This document shows, in pieces, positions 9,518-19,853 of a DNA stretch of 35,665 nt. The notes below the pieces were generated by a model. That model did no database searches, was not told the origin of the DNA, and worked only from the letters and a program-made list of their open reading frames with translations. The translations under genes and the position numbers were made by a program. Numbering within the stretch: the stretch's first letter is position 1; each line of letters starts with the position of its first letter. Location: contig NZ_AUFZ01000007.1 in assembly GCF_000426765.1 (NCBI RefSeq), forward strand, positions 1 through 35,665, written 5' to 3'. The stretch comes from Vibrio litoralis DSM 17657. Its GTDB lineage: Bacteria > Pseudomonadota > Gammaproteobacteria > Enterobacterales > Vibrionaceae.

Positions 9518-10711
9518 ATGGCGTGGAATGAGCCTGGAAATAATAACGATAATAACGGCCGCGATAATGACCCTTGGGGTAAGAATAATAATCGTGGCGG
9601 TCGTGAACAAGGTCCACCTGATTTGGATGAGGTGTTTAACAAACTCAGCCAAAAATTAGGCGGGAAATTTGGTAAGAAAGGGGGCGGTAAAGGGCCTTCT
9701 TTTGGTGGTGGCGGTGCAATGGGCTTTGGTGCCATTGCTATTATTGCCATTTTAATTTGGGTGTTCTCTGGTTTCTACACTATCGGTGAAGCAGAAAGAG
9801 GCGTGGTGTTACGCTTAGGTAAATATGAGCGTATGGTTGACCCTGGTCTAAACTGGCGTCCTCGCTTTATTGATGAAGTTTCTGCGGTAAACGTTCAAGC
9901 TATTCGTTCTTTACGTGCATCTGGTTTGATGCTGACTAAAGATGAAAATGTGGTTACCGTTGAAATGGGTGTTCAATACAGAGTTTCTGACCCTTATAAG
10001 TATTTATATCGTGTGACGAATGCTGATGATAGCTTACGTCAAGCAACTGACTCTGCATTACGTGCCGTGATTGGTGATTCATTAATGGATAGTATTTTGA
10101 CTAGTGGTCGTCAGGCGATTCGTCAAGAAACAGAAAAAACCTTGAACCAAATTATCGATAAATACGATATGGGCTTAACGGTTATTGATGTGAACTTCCA
10201 ATCATCTCGTCCTCCTGAGCAAGTAAAAGATGCGTTTGATGATGCGATTGCCGCTCGAGAAGATGAAGAGCGTTTCATCCGTGAAGCAGAAGCTTATAAA
10301 AATGAGATTTTACCGAAAGCAACGGGTCGAGCTGAACGCTTGAAGAAAGAAGCGCAAGGTTATACTGAACGCACGGTAAATGAAGCATTAGGTCAAGTTG
10401 CTCAGTTTGAGAAATTACTTCCTGAATATAATGCAGCACCAGGTGTTACTCGTGATCGTTTGTACTTAGATTCAATGGAGAAGATTTATTCTCATAGCTC
10501 GAAAGTGCTGATTGACTCTGATTCATCAGGCAATATGTTATATCTGCCAATTGATAAGTTGATTTCAGAATCTAAGCAAAATAACAGTTCAACTCGTGCT
10601 AAAGATAAAACGCAACCAACCTATGATGGTATTCAGTTGGATCCACAAAATAGCAACGAATCTCAAGATTCAGGCACTAACTCAACATCTACACGTCAAG
10701 GGAGATTCTAA
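9518..10711 (+). CDS. hflK: FtsH regulator HflK
   Basis: Inner-membrane SPFH/prohibitin protein that assembles with HflC into a cage around the FtsH protease and modulates its proteolysis. 397 residues: an Asn/Gly-rich cytoplasmic N-terminus (1-65), one transmembrane helix (about 69-88), a band-7 domain with GEAERGVVLRLGKY and WRPRFID, then a coiled-coil rich in Glu/Arg/Lys (about 235-310) and a low-complexity Ser/Asn/Gln tail. It is followed after two bases by hflC, as expected for a stoichiometric complex. Confidence 0.97.
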   Translation: MAWNEPGNNNDNNGRDNDPWGKNNNRGGREQGPPDLDEVFNKLSQKLGGKFGKKGGGKGPSFGGGGAMGFGAIAIIAILIWVFSGFYTIGEAERGVVLRLGKYERMVDPGLNWRPRFIDEVSAVNVQAIRSLRASGLMLTKDENVVTVEMGVQYRVSDPYKYLYRVTNADDSLRQATDSALRAVIGDSLMDSILTSGRQAIRQETEKTLNQIIDKYDMGLTVIDVNFQSSRPPEQVKDAFDDAIAAREDEERFIREAEAYKNEILPKATGRAERLKKEAQGYTERTVNEALGQVAQFEKLLPEYNAAPGVTRDRLYLDSMEKIYSHSSKVLIDSDSSGNMLYLPIDKLISESKQNNSSTRAKDKTQPTYDGIQLDPQNSNESQDSGTNSTSTRQGRF

Positions 10712-10713
10712 GC

Positions 10714-11688
10714 ATGCGTAAGTTAATTATCCCTTTAGTTGCGATTTTAATTGTCGTTTCGTTAATGTCGGTGTTCGTGATTCCTGAAGGTGAGCGTGGC
10801 ATCGTGATCCGTTTTGGTCGTGTACTTAAAGATACTAATGAAATCTCTAAGATTTACCCGCCAGGGTTGCACATTAAAATGCCTTTCTTTGATAGTGTAA
10901 GAACGTTAGATGCGCGAATCCAAACTATGGATGGCCGCTCTGACCGTTTCGTAACCTCAGAGAAAAAAGACGTGATCATTGATACCTATGTGAAATGGAA
11001 AATCAGTGATTTTGGTCAGTACTACCTTGCAACGGGTGGTGGTAACACTCTTACTGCTGAAACTCTATTAGAGCGTAAAGTGACAGATGTACTTCGTTCT
11101 GAAATTGGTTCACGTGAAATTAAGCAAATTGTTTCTGGACCAAGCAGTGATATTGTTGCGGTAGATACTATCGATGATAATGAAGTGCTGCCTGAATCAG
11201 CCAAAGAAGCACTTGAAATCGATGGTGAGCGTGATCAAATCATGCAAGATGTATTGGAAGATACTCGTGGTAGTGCGATGAAAGACCTCGGTGTTGAAGT
11301 CGTTGATTTCCGTATGAAGAAAATCAACTTACCAGATGAAATCAGCGAATCTATTTATCGCCGTATGCGTGCTGAACGTGAATCGGTTGCTCGTAAACAC
11401 CGTTCTCAAGGTCGTGAAAAAGCCGAGATCATTCGAGCACAAGCTGAACTTGAAGTTGCTACTATTCTTGCAGAAGCTGATAAAACCGCTCGTGTAACAC
11501 GAGGTGATGCTGATGCAACTGCAGCGAAGATTTACTCAAAAGCTTATACGCAGTCACCTGAGTTTTATAGCTTCTTACGTTCATTGAAAGCGTATGAGAA
11601 GTCATTTAGCAACAAGAGTGATTTGTTAGTACTTGATCCTAAGAGTGACTTCTTCAAGTATATGAATGACAGCAATGGCCGAAAATAA
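10714..11688 (+). CDS. hflC: FtsH regulator HflC
   Basis: Partner of HflK in the FtsH-HflKC membrane complex. 324 residues: a transmembrane anchor at about 5-23, then a periplasmic SPFH domain starting PEGERGIVIRFGRV, followed by the alpha-helical AERESVARKHRSQGREKAE segment (about 225-245) that packs into the cage. Start ATG two bases after the hflK stop. An intrinsic terminator lies 31 bp downstream. Confidence 0.97.
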   Translation: MRKLIIPLVAILIVVSLMSVFVIPEGERGIVIRFGRVLKDTNEISKIYPPGLHIKMPFFDSVRTLDARIQTMDGRSDRFVTSEKKDVIIDTYVKWKISDFGQYYLATGGGNTLTAETLLERKVTDVLRSEIGSREIKQIVSGPSSDIVAVDTIDDNEVLPESAKEALEIDGERDQIMQDVLEDTRGSAMKDLGVEVVDFRMKKINLPDEISESIYRRMRAERESVARKHRSQGREKAEIIRAQAELEVATILAEADKTARVTRGDADATAAKIYSKAYTQSPEFYSFLRSLKAYEKSFSNKSDLLVLDPKSDFFKYMNDSNGRK

Positions 11689-11718
11689 GTTGATTAAACT
11701 AATTCGGTAGTAAGATAT

Positions 11719-11749
11719 GAAAGGCCCTTCGTGGGTCTTTCTTGTTTTT
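11719..11749 (+). terminator. intrinsic terminator after hflC
   Basis: A 9-bp stem (GAAAGGCCC with GGGTCTTTC, one G·T pair), loop TTCGT, then TTGTTTTT. It separates hflC from the small membrane-protein gene, which must either be read through or have its own promoter. Confidence 0.8.
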
Positions 11750-11792
11750 GGATATATAAAAGTTTTTGGGATATAAAAGAGAGAGATTGAAA

Positions 11793-11978
11793 ATGACCGC
11801 ATTGATGATCGCCATTGGTCTATTGCTGATTTTTGAAGGGATGGGGCCGGCGTTATTTCCAAAACTGTGGCGCGATATGGTGAGTCAAATGGCTCAGCAG
11901 CCCGACCAGCAATTAAAGCGTATTGGTACCGGACTGATTCTGGTTGGTGCTGTTATTGTGTTATTGGTAGTGAGTTAG
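11793..11978 (+). CDS. DUF2065 small membrane protein (YjeT-like)
   Basis: 61 residues with two hydrophobic helices (about 2-20 and 42-60) around a short polar loop containing RDMVSQMAQQPDQQLKRIG. Size, topology and the position between hflC and purA match the DUF2065/YjeT family, whose function is not established. I chose the ATG at 11793 because an upstream in-frame start at 11766 adds a basic nonapeptide unlike the family. The Shine-Dalgarno sequence is weak. Confidence 0.85.
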   Translation: MTALMIAIGLLLIFEGMGPALFPKLWRDMVSQMAQQPDQQLKRIGTGLILVGAVIVLLVVS

Positions 11979-12079
11979 AGCTTTTATGCTTCAATTTTGT
12001 AAAACCTAATTTATACACTATTTGTCGAAAAATTAACGTGCATAAAAAATCATCTAAAAAATGACTGCAAGATGGTGCT

Positions 12080-13442
<1,363 letters not shown>

Positions 13443-13464
13443 TTGTGAATTAAATTGAGCGATA

Positions 13465-13493
13465 AAAAAGCCGACTTCAGTGTCGGCTTTTTG
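13465..13493. terminator. terminator between purA and hmp
   Basis: AAAAAGCCGAC (13465-13475) pairs perfectly with GTCGGCTTTTT (13482-13492) around a TTCAGT loop. The A and T runs on both sides allow it to work in both directions for the convergent genes. Confidence 0.9.
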
Positions 13494-13520
13494 TTGTCTG
13501 TCACTTAGGGTTTATTAGTA

Positions 13521-14669
13521 TTACAGTACTTTATGAGGACCAAAGCATTCGTAGTGAATGTTGGCTTCGGGTACTTGTTTTTCGACTAATTGTTTTGCAA
13601 TAAATTGCATGAATTCAATTGGGCCACATAAGTAGAAATCAGTCGCTTGCCAGTCGATAGAATCAACCGCGTTTAAATCCATAAAGCCTTGTTGATCTTT
13701 GTACCAAGTCTGCTGAGTTAAATTTTCTTGTTGTTTTACATACTCGGAAACCCTTGTAGCAAATGCGTGGCGAGCAGTATTGTCTGTTGCGTGTAACCAA
13801 TGAATATTAGCGCTATGTGCGTTTTTAATGCTTTCTAAGATCGCGAGCATTGGCGTTAACCCTACACCAGCTGAAATTAAGGCGACAGGCTTGTTACTTT
13901 CGCTAGTAAAGAAAAAATCACCAGCAGGTGCGGCAAGTTGAACAGTATCGCCCACTTGGATCTCATTATGAATATGGTTAGAGGCTACACCTTGCTCTTC
14001 TCGTTTTACCGAGATGCGGTAAGTCTTACCATTTGGTGCATCTGACAAGCTATATTGGCGGATTTCTTGGTTTGCTAGTTTGTCTGAGTTGAGGTAGATA
14101 CCAATGTATTGTCCAGGTTTGTAACCCACAACGGCTTGGCCATCAATAGGCTCAAAAACAAAGCTGGTGATCACATTACTTTCAGGCGTTTTTTCAATGA
14201 CTTTAAATTCACGAGTTCCACGCCAACCACCAATTTCTTGTTCGTTTTGTTGGTAAATTTCTTCTTCTCGGTTGATGAATATACTGGCAAGTAAGCCATA
14301 AGCTTCAGCCCAAGCATCGAGCACAGCTTGTCCTGGGCTCATCAGTTCATCAATTGTTGCCAGTAAGTGAGTACCAACAATGTCATATTGTTCTGCTGTG
14401 ATGTTAAAGCTAGTATGTTTTTGGGCGATTTTTTCAACCACAGGTAGTAAAACTTCAACATTATCGATATTGGCAGCGTAGCCATAAACCGCATTGAATA
14501 GAGCTTCACGCTGACGACCCGTATCTTGATGGGTTAAGTTAAAGATATCTTTTAGTTCCGGATGATGCTTGAACATACGATCATAAAAATGAGCGGTCAT
14601 TGAAGGACCCGCTTCGGCAATAAGTGGGGCGGTAGACTTGACGATATCGATGGTTGATTGGCTTAACAT
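13521..14669 (-). CDS. hmp: flavohemoprotein / nitric oxide dioxygenase Hmp
   Basis: Converts nitric oxide to nitrate with O2 and NAD(P)H, the main aerobic NO detoxifier. 382 residues. The globin domain (1-140) has the B10 tyrosine Y29, E7-position glutamine Q53 and proximal haem ligand H85. It is followed by a ferredoxin-reductase unit with the FAD motif RQYSLSD (204-210), the nucleotide motif SAGVGLTPM (266-274) and the C-terminal YECFGPH. It is about a dozen residues shorter than the enteric protein because of loops in the NAD domain, not a truncation. It is divergent from nsrR and controlled by the operator at 14685-14707. Confidence 0.97.
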   Translation of the reverse strand: MLSQSTIDIVKSTAPLIAEAGPSMTAHFYDRMFKHHPELKDIFNLTHQDTGRQREALFNAVYGYAANIDNVEVLLPVVEKIAQKHTSFNITAEQYDIVGTHLLATIDELMSPGQAVLDAWAEAYGLLASIFINREEEIYQQNEQEIGGWRGTREFKVIEKTPESNVITSFVFEPIDGQAVVGYKPGQYIGIYLNSDKLANQEIRQYSLSDAPNGKTYRISVKREEQGVASNHIHNEIQVGDTVQLAAPAGDFFFTSESNKPVALISAGVGLTPMLAILESIKNAHSANIHWLHATDNTARHAFATRVSEYVKQQENLTQQTWYKDQQGFMDLNAVDSIDWQATDFYLCGPIEFMQFIAKQLVEKQVPEANIHYECFGPHKVL

Positions 14670-14684
14670 ATCCGTACCTTTTTA

Positions 14685-14707
14685 AAGTTGCATTTTAGAT
14701 GTATCTT
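14685..14707. promoter_or_regulatory. NsrR-type operator in hmp promoter
   Basis: The half-sites AAGTTGCATTT and AGATGTATCTT around one central T form an 11-1-11 imperfect inverted repeat (8 of 11 symmetric). It closely resembles the NsrR consensus of AA-ATGCATTT half-sites. It lies 15 bp upstream of the hmp start codon and directly next to the -10. NO-damaged NsrR would release it and derepress hmp. The site is seen; the regulation is from known NsrR biology plus the adjacent nsrR gene. Confidence 0.85.
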
Positions 14708-14708
14708 T

Positions 14709-14737
14709 ATTGTTATCTAAACGTATCATTCAGTCAA
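14709..14737 (-). promoter_or_regulatory. candidate hmp promoter
   Basis: Read on the minus strand: -35 TTGACT (14732-14737) and -10 AACAAT (14709-14714) with 17-bp spacing. The NsrR operator starts right after the -10, so bound repressor would cover the transcription start. Confidence 0.6.
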
Positions 14738-14798
14738 TCTAATACTTATTTGAAGTTACTTGGGTATATAATGTTGCAATTCGAAGTTGGGAGTAGAT

Positions 14799-15224
14799 AT
14801 GCAATTAACATCTTTTACTGATTATGGCTTGAGGTCATTACTTTATTTAGCCGCGTTGCCCGATGGGGAGCGTTCTAATATACAAGCGGTGAGTGAGCGA
14901 TTTTTTATTCCTAAAAATCACCTAATTAAAATTATCAATAAACTTGCCCAGCTTGGTTATATTCAAGCAACAAGAGGTAAGCATGGCGGTATTGTTTTAG
15001 GTAAGCCTGCTGAGTTGATTGTAGTTGGCCAAGTGGTTAGAGACTTAGAGCCCTTACAGCTTATTGATTGCTCTGAAAGCGCCTGTCACATTACATCGGC
15101 TTGTCGTTTAAAGGCTCAACTGGCCAAAGCAAAAGAAGCATTTTTGTATCAACTGGATCAATGTACTCTTGCTGATTTACTTGATAATAATGATGAGCTG
15201 GTATTACTCCTTACTCCTGTGTGA
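14799..15224 (+). CDS. nsrR: nitric-oxide-sensing repressor NsrR
   Basis: Rrf2-family [2Fe-2S] transcription factor that represses NO-stress genes until NO destroys its cluster. 141 residues: an N-terminal winged helix (MQLTSFTDYGLRSLLYLA, with the recognition region around IPKNHLIKIINKL) and cluster ligands C91, C96 and C102, the spacing known for NsrR. The ATG at 14799 follows GGGAG (14789-14793); a TTG four codons upstream is in frame but worse placed. A TATAAT at 14767-14772 is a likely -10. The divergent hmp is its expected main target; rnr follows in the same direction as in enterics. Confidence 0.96.
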   Translation: MQLTSFTDYGLRSLLYLAALPDGERSNIQAVSERFFIPKNHLIKIINKLAQLGYIQATRGKHGGIVLGKPAELIVVGQVVRDLEPLQLIDCSESACHITSACRLKAQLAKAKEAFLYQLDQCTLADLLDNNDELVLLLTPV

Positions 15225-15343
15225 CATACACTTGTCATTGTTATCTGCTTTAATTAAAAGAAGATATTTAAACGATTTCTGTAGGTTAACGCCTCACTCA
15301 GATATACTAATCATTACACTTTGCGCACATAAGCAGGTTTGTC

Positions 15344-17833
15344 ATGTCCGAACGTACTCATATTGATCCTTTCGCAGATCGTGAATCCGAAAAATACGAA
15401 AATCCAATCCCGAGTCGAGAGTTCATTCTTGATTTTTTAAAGCAAGCAAATATGCCAATGAATCGTAATGATTTATTTGAAGCTCTGAACTTAAAAGGTG
15501 AGGATGAATATGAAGGTTTACGCCGTCGCTTGAGAGCAATGGAGCGAGATGGCGAGCTGATCTTTACCCGTCGTCAATGCTATGCCTTACCAGAAAAAAT
15601 CGATTTAATTAAAGGTACCGTGATTGGACATCGTGACGGTTTTGGTTGGGTTCGTCCGGAAGGAAGCGTTGGTAAAGATAATGATGTTTTGCTCCCTTAT
15701 CACCAAATGCGTACAGTTATTCATGGCGACTATGTTCTTGTTCAGCCTAATGGTGAAGATAAACGTGGTCGTAAAGAAGGGCGTTTAGTTCGAATTCTTG
15801 AAGCGCGTAAAACCAACCTTGTCGGACGCTTCTTTTTAGAAGATGGCCATGCTTTTGTCGTGCCAGATGATTCTCGTATTAGCCAAGATATTTTGATCCC
15901 TGATGAGTTCCGCGAAGGAGCTCGTATGGGTAATGTTGTCGTCGTTGAATTGACCGCTCGCGCGACGCGTTCTCGCGGCATGATGGGTAAAATTGTTGAA
16001 GTACTAGGTGAAAATATGGCACCGGGTATGGAAATTCAAATTGCGATCCATACCCACCAAATTCCTGATCAATGGCCGGTTGCTGTTGAGAAACAAGTTG
16101 AACACCTTGATGAAGAAGTGCCAGAAGAAGCCAAAGAAGGCCGAGTGGATTTGCGTGATTTACCACTGGTTACTATTGATGGTGAAGATGCTCGTGACTT
16201 TGATGATGCGGTTTACTGCCAAGCGAAAAAAGGTGGTGGTTGGCGTTTATGGGTAGCCATTGCGGATGTGAGTTATTATGTTCGCCCGAATACTGCGCTA
16301 GATAAAGAAGCGATTAATCGTGGTAACTCGGTGTACTTCCCATCGCAAGTGGTACCTATGTTGCCTGAAGTATTGTCGAACGGTTTATGTTCGCTAAACC
16401 CACAAGTTGACCGTTTATGTATGGTATGTGAAATGACCATTTCGGCTTCGGGTAAGCTTTCAGGCTATAAACATTATGAAGCGGTGATGAATTCACATGC
16501 CCGCCTAACTTACAATAAAGTGTCGGATATTTTAGAGGGTAATGAAGAGCTTCGTACTCGTTATCATGCCTTGGTGCCGGACTTGGAAGAATTGCACAAA
16601 ATGTATAACGTGCTGAAAGTGGCGCGTGAAAACCGTGGGGCGATTGAATTTGAAACCACGGAAACCAAATTTATCTTTAATGAACAGCGTAAAATTGATC
16701 GTATTGAACCTGTCGTGCGTAACGATGCGCATAAGATCATTGAAGAATGTATGATTTTAGCCAATATTGCATCGGCCTCTTTTGTTGAAAAAGCCAAAGA
16801 GCCTGCACTATACCGTGTGCATGACACTCCAGGTGAAGAACGACTAACGGGCTTTAGAGATTTCTTGGGTGAGTTAGGTTTGAACTTAACTGGCGGACTT
16901 GAGCCAGCACCAACTGACTATGCGCAATTGATCAAAGCGATTGGTGAGCGTCCAGATAAAGAGCTGATTCAAACCATGCTGTTACGCTCGATGAAGCAAG
17001 CGGTCTATAATGCGGAAAATGGTGGCCACTTTGGTTTAGCATTGCAGCGTTATGCTCACTTTACTTCACCGATTCGTCGTTATCCTGATTTGCTACTTCA
17101 CCGTGCGATTAAATATTTAATTGCGAAGAATGAAGGCGTGAATACCGACCGTTGGACGCCAACCGGTGGTTATCATTATAGCTTTGATGATATGGATTTT
17201 TACGGTGAGCAATGCTCCATGACCGAGCGTCGTGCAGATGATGCCACCCGTGATGTCTCTGATTGGCTTAAATGTGAATATATGCAAGACCATGTCGGCG
17301 AAGAGCTCGATGGGGTGATTGCCAATGTGACAGGTTTTGGTTTCTTTGTTCGACTAAGTGAATTACACATTGATGGCTTAGTTCATATTTCCTCGTTGGC
17401 AAATGATTACTATCAATTTGATCCTTTAGGTCAACGCTTGATTGGTGAGAGTTCAGGCGTTATTTATCGCTTGGGTGATTCCGTTAAAGTGAAAGTATTA
17501 GCGGTAAATCTTGATGATCGCCAAATTGACTTTGAAGTAGTGGGTACTGAGCGCCAACCTCGCGGTAAAGGTAAGACGGCTAAGAAGCGTGCTGCTAATG
17601 CGGATAAAAAGGCATCGACTCAAAAGAAACAAGCAGTCAAAGCCAATAAACCCGGCCAAAAAGCGAAGCCACTCGTTGAGCCAACTAAGCGACCAGATGA
17701 CAGTTCTGACAAACCGAAAAAGAAAAAAGCACGTAAGCCGAAAGGAGCCGCTACCGGAAAACCGGGTACGAAACCTAAGCGTAGTAAACCATCGGCATCT
17801 AAGCGTTCTAAGATGAAACAACAAAATTCTTAA
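15344..17833 (+). CDS. rnr: exoribonuclease R
   Basis: Processive 3'-5' exoribonuclease that degrades structured RNA, including rRNA and tmRNA-tagged mRNA. 829 residues: an N-terminal winged helix (about 20-80), cold-shock domains (about 85-240), the RNB catalytic domain with DARDFDD at 282-288 carrying the metal-binding aspartates, an S1 domain (about 645-735) and a Lys/Arg-rich tail (740-829). The tail is unusually repetitive ([21 protein letters not shown]) and is the part that binds RNA and trans-translation factors in Escherichia coli. rlmB follows after 70 bp. Confidence 0.97.
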   Translation: MSERTHIDPFADRESEKYENPIPSREFILDFLKQANMPMNRNDLFEALNLKGEDEYEGLRRRLRAMERDGELIFTRRQCYALPEKIDLIKGTVIGHRDGFGWVRPEGSVGKDNDVLLPYHQMRTVIHGDYVLVQPNGEDKRGRKEGRLVRILEARKTNLVGRFFLEDGHAFVVPDDSRISQDILIPDEFREGARMGNVVVVELTARATRSRGMMGKIVEVLGENMAPGMEIQIAIHTHQIPDQWPVAVEKQVEHLDEEVPEEAKEGRVDLRDLPLVTIDGEDARDFDDAVYCQAKKGGGWRLWVAIADVSYYVRPNTALDKEAINRGNSVYFPSQVVPMLPEVLSNGLCSLNPQVDRLCMVCEMTISASGKLSGYKHYEAVMNSHARLTYNKVSDILEGNEELRTRYHALVPDLEELHKMYNVLKVARENRGAIEFETTETKFIFNEQRKIDRIEPVVRNDAHKIIEECMILANIASASFVEKAKEPALYRVHDTPGEERLTGFRDFLGELGLNLTGGLEPAPTDYAQLIKAIGERPDKELIQTMLLRSMKQAVYNAENGGHFGLALQRYAHFTSPIRRYPDLLLHRAIKYLIAKNEGVNTDRWTPTGGYHYSFDDMDFYGEQCSMTERRADDATRDVSDWLKCEYMQDHVGEELDGVIANVTGFGFFVRLSELHIDGLVHISSLANDYYQFDPLGQRLIGESSGVIYRLGDSVKVKVLAVNLDDRQIDFEVVGTERQPRGKGKTAKKRAANADKKASTQKKQAVKANKPGQKAKPLVEPTKRPDDSSDKPKKKKARKPKGAATGKPGTKPKRSKPSASKRSKMKQQNS

Positions 17834-17842
17834 GTTTAGTAG

Positions 17843-17861
17843 CTCCCTGAATCACAGGGAG
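17843..17861 (+). other. hairpin between rnr and rlmB
   Basis: A 7-bp perfect stem, CTCCCTG with CAGGGAG, and five-base loop AATCA just after the rnr stop. There is no T run, so it is more likely an mRNA 3'-end or processing structure than an intrinsic terminator. Confidence 0.5.
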
Positions 17862-17903
17862 TCGCATTAATAAATACGGGTGATAGCACCCTCAAGGTAA
17901 ACA

Positions 17904-18653
17904 ATGAGTAACGAATTTATTTTTGGCATTCATGCCATTAACGCTGTGTTAGATAAAGACCCAGCTCGCCTAGTTGAAGCATTTGTGCTTAAAGGCCGTG
18001 AAGATGACCGACTAATGCCGGTGATTAACCAACTACAGAAGTTTGGTATATCAGTGCAACAAATGGGACGCAAAGCGCTTGATGATAAAGCGCAAGGGGC
18101 GAACCACCAAGGCATTATTGCCAAAGTAAAACCGGCTAAGCAATTAAATGAACACCACCTCGATGACATTATTGCGGCTTGCCAAGCAAAAGGTGAGCAG
18201 CCTTTATTATTAGTTTTAGATGGTGTTACCGATCCGCATAACCTAGGTGCTTGCTTACGTAATGCTGATGCGGCAGGTGTTGCTGCGGTCATCGTACCAA
18301 AAGATAAATCTGCACCTTTGACCGGTACGGTAAGCAAAGTCGCTTGTGGCGCAGCGGAGACGGTTCCATTTGTTCGAGTGACCAACCTTGCTCGCACTAT
18401 GAGAGCGTTGCAAGAACAAGGGATTTGGTTTGTCGGTACCGCAGGTGAAGCCACTCAGGATATCTATCAAGCCAAGTTAACCGGCCCATTAGCGATTGTA
18501 ATGGGAGCAGAAGGTGACGGTATGCGCCGTTTAACTCGTGAAACGTGTGATGATTTAATCAAGATCCCAATGGCGGGTAGTGTTTCAAGTTTAAACGTCT
18601 CTGTGGCTACAGGGGTGTGTTTGTTTGAAGCCGTGCGTCAGCGCTTAGGTTAA
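17904..18653 (+). CDS. rlmB: 23S rRNA Gm2251 methyltransferase RlmB
   Basis: SPOUT-class methyltransferase that 2'-O-methylates G2251 in the P-loop of 23S rRNA. 249 residues: an N-terminal substrate-binding domain (about 1-80) and a knotted catalytic domain with the SpoU motifs [33 protein letters not shown] and [17 protein letters not shown], which build the trefoil knot and bind S-adenosylmethionine. It probably belongs to the rnr transcription unit, as in enterics. Confidence 0.97.
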   Translation: MSNEFIFGIHAINAVLDKDPARLVEAFVLKGREDDRLMPVINQLQKFGISVQQMGRKALDDKAQGANHQGIIAKVKPAKQLNEHHLDDIIAACQAKGEQPLLLVLDGVTDPHNLGACLRNADAAGVAAVIVPKDKSAPLTGTVSKVACGAAETVPFVRVTNLARTMRALQEQGIWFVGTAGEATQDIYQAKLTGPLAIVMGAEGDGMRRLTRETCDDLIKIPMAGSVSSLNVSVATGVCLFEAVRQRLG

Positions 18654-18655
18654 AG

Positions 18656-18985
18656 CTAGAGCCGAGATGCGGGGATGCTTCGCTCGAGAGCCGAAAAGTG
18701 GCTTCGTATATCGGAGCTCGGCCGCGTTGCTGCTCGTTACTCGGAAAATATATTAGCGCAATGTAGTGAGTTTTATATAACAAGCAAAAAGAAAACGGTC
18801 ATCCTGAACTACGTTCGTGCCTCACTATTCAGGATGACGTGTTTTTTTTCTCACACCCACTTGTATTTTTCCTCGCAACTCGAAGCGCAGCGCACTCGGC
18901 CCTCGCAACCAACTTTTCTGTTTTTCGATCCACGAGCAGCGTAGCGCCCTAGACCCCGAAAAACGACCCCCTTTTCTTTTTCATC
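18656..18985. repeat. extragenic repeat-rich spacer after rlmB
   Basis: About 330 bp, locally GC-rich, with no supported gene. The left part (18656-18760) and right part (18862-18965) share short inverted pieces such as GCTGCTCGT and ACGAGCAGC, plus variants of CTCGGCC and GCGCTGCGC. The central hairpin is listed separately. This looks like several degenerate copies of dispersed extragenic repeats rather than a coding remnant; an 89-codon open frame here has no domain or ribosome site. Confidence 0.5.
18793..18848 (+). terminator. long hairpin and T run after rlmB
   Basis: An 11-bp perfect stem GTCATCCTGAA (18798-18808) with TTCAGGATGAC (18828-18838), a 19-nt loop and an eight-base T run after GTG. 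AAAAC before and GTTTT after could extend it. It probably terminates rnr-rlmB. The stem sequence resembles GTCATCCTGAA-type repeats dispersed in marine gammaproteobacteria. Confidence 0.7.
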
Positions 18986-18991
18986 TTTCTC

Positions 18992-19020
18992 TTGCCTAAT
19001 CTGGTGACGTCTTATACAAT
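18992..19020 (+). promoter_or_regulatory. rpsF operon promoter
   Basis: -35 TTGCCT (18992-18997) and -10 TACAAT (19015-19020) with 17-bp spacing. It lies about 100 bp before rpsF, directly ahead of the structured leader. No other promoter-like pair in the spacer is as good. Confidence 0.65.
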
Positions 19021-19035
19021 TCGCCGTCCTGAAAT

Positions 19036-19082
19036 CTCGGTCTTTTATATTTTTCGTTCCTTGTTTCCTCCGGACGGCCGAG
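19036..19082 (+). ncRNA. S6:S18-binding mRNA leader of rpsF
   Basis: CTCGGTC (19036-19042) pairs with GGCCGAG (19076-19082), enclosing a loop whose 3' side has CTCCGGAC with an exposed CCG. A stem with a bulged CCG upstream of rpsF is the known autoregulatory element bound by the S6:S18 complex, mimicking 16S rRNA. The structure is seen; its function is transferred from that family. Confidence 0.65.
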
Positions 19083-19118
19083 CCAATGTGGAAACTAATA
19101 ATCCGTAAGGAGCAACCT

Positions 19119-19526
19119 ATGCGTCATTACGAAATCGTATTCATGGTGCACCCTGATCAAAGCGAGCAAGTTGCTGGCATGATCGAGCGTTACACTGGTT
19201 CTATCACTGAAGCTGGCGGTACTATCCACCGTCTAGAAGATTGGGGTCGTCGTCAAATGGCTTACCCAATCAACAAACTTCACAAAGCTCACTATGTTCT
19301 TATGAACGTAGAAGCTGGCCAAGAAGTGATTGATGAACTAGAAACTGCTTTCCGTTTCAACGATGCAGTTCTACGTAACATGATCATGCGTACTAAAGGC
19401 GCTGTAACTGAGCAATCAATTATGCTTAAAGCGCGTGAAGAGCGTGCTGAACGTGCTCCACGTCGTGAAGAGCGTTCTGAAGCTAAGCCTGAAGCGAAGC
19501 CAGAAGCAGCAGCTGACGCTGAGTAA
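19119..19526 (+). CDS. rpsF: 30S ribosomal protein S6
   Basis: Small-subunit protein that forms a heterodimer with S18 on the platform. 135 residues: the beta-alpha-beta fold begins [36 protein letters not shown] is the typical central strand, and the C-terminus is a Glu/Ala/Arg-rich tail (about 110-135), a known substrate type for RimK glutamylation. The ATG at 19119 follows TAAGGAG (19106-19112); an earlier ATG at 19086 would add 11 residues and is rejected. First gene of the S6-PriB-S18-L9 operon. Confidence 0.98.
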   Translation: MRHYEIVFMVHPDQSEQVAGMIERYTGSITEAGGTIHRLEDWGRRQMAYPINKLHKAHYVLMNVEAGQEVIDELETAFRFNDAVLRNMIMRTKGAVTEQSIMLKAREERAERAPRREERSEAKPEAKPEAAADAE

Positions 19527-19534
19527 TTGATTTG

Positions 19535-19837
19535 ATGACCAATCGGTTGGAGTTAAGCGGCAATGTCGTGAAAGCTCCAGTTAGAAGCCTAAGTCCTGCT
19601 GGCATCGCCCATTGCTTTTTTAGCCTTGAGCATCGTTCAACAGTGATGGAAGCCGATTTACCTAGACAAGTTTATTGTCGTATACAGGTAGTCGTTAGTG
19701 GGCAAAGGTCACAAGCATTAACTCAACATTTAGTACTTGGCAGTAACATTAAGGTAGGCGGCTTTGTTGCTTATCAGACTGGCCGAAATGGCTTAGGAAA
19801 ATTAGTGCTACATGCCGACACCATTACTCAAATTTAA
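19535..19837 (+). CDS. priB: primosomal replication protein PriB
   Basis: Dimeric OB-fold single-strand DNA binding protein that stimulates PriA helicase and recruits DnaT during restart of collapsed replication forks. 100 residues beginning [18 protein letters not shown], with the conserved SPAGIAHC and the C-terminal [13 protein letters not shown]. The ATG at 19535 is preferred to the adjacent in-frame TTG at 19532. Placement between rpsF and rpsR is the standard gammaproteobacterial order and couples it to ribosomal protein synthesis. Confidence 0.96.
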   Translation: MTNRLELSGNVVKAPVRSLSPAGIAHCFFSLEHRSTVMEADLPRQVYCRIQVVVSGQRSQALTQHLVLGSNIKVGGFVAYQTGRNGLGKLVLHADTITQI

Positions 19838-19853
19838 GATTAGGAGATAGCCC

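Noticed and set aside
13521..14669. Truncated hmp
   Set aside because: The shorter length comes from an internal loop deletion; globin, FAD and NAD motifs and the [10 protein letters not shown] end are all present.
17498..17824. 108-codon antisense frame opposite the rnr tail
   Set aside because: Product of Phe/Arg/Leu-rich low complexity caused by reading the lysine codons of the RNase R tail backwards.
18675..18944. 89-codon open frame in the rlmB-rpsF spacer
   Set aside because: It runs through the hairpin terminator and GC-rich repeats, has no ribosome site, and its product has no domain-like composition.
19086..19118. Upstream ATG adding 11 residues to S6
   Set aside because: It lacks a ribosome site; TAAGGAG is placed for the ATG at 19119, which gives the conserved MRHYE start.
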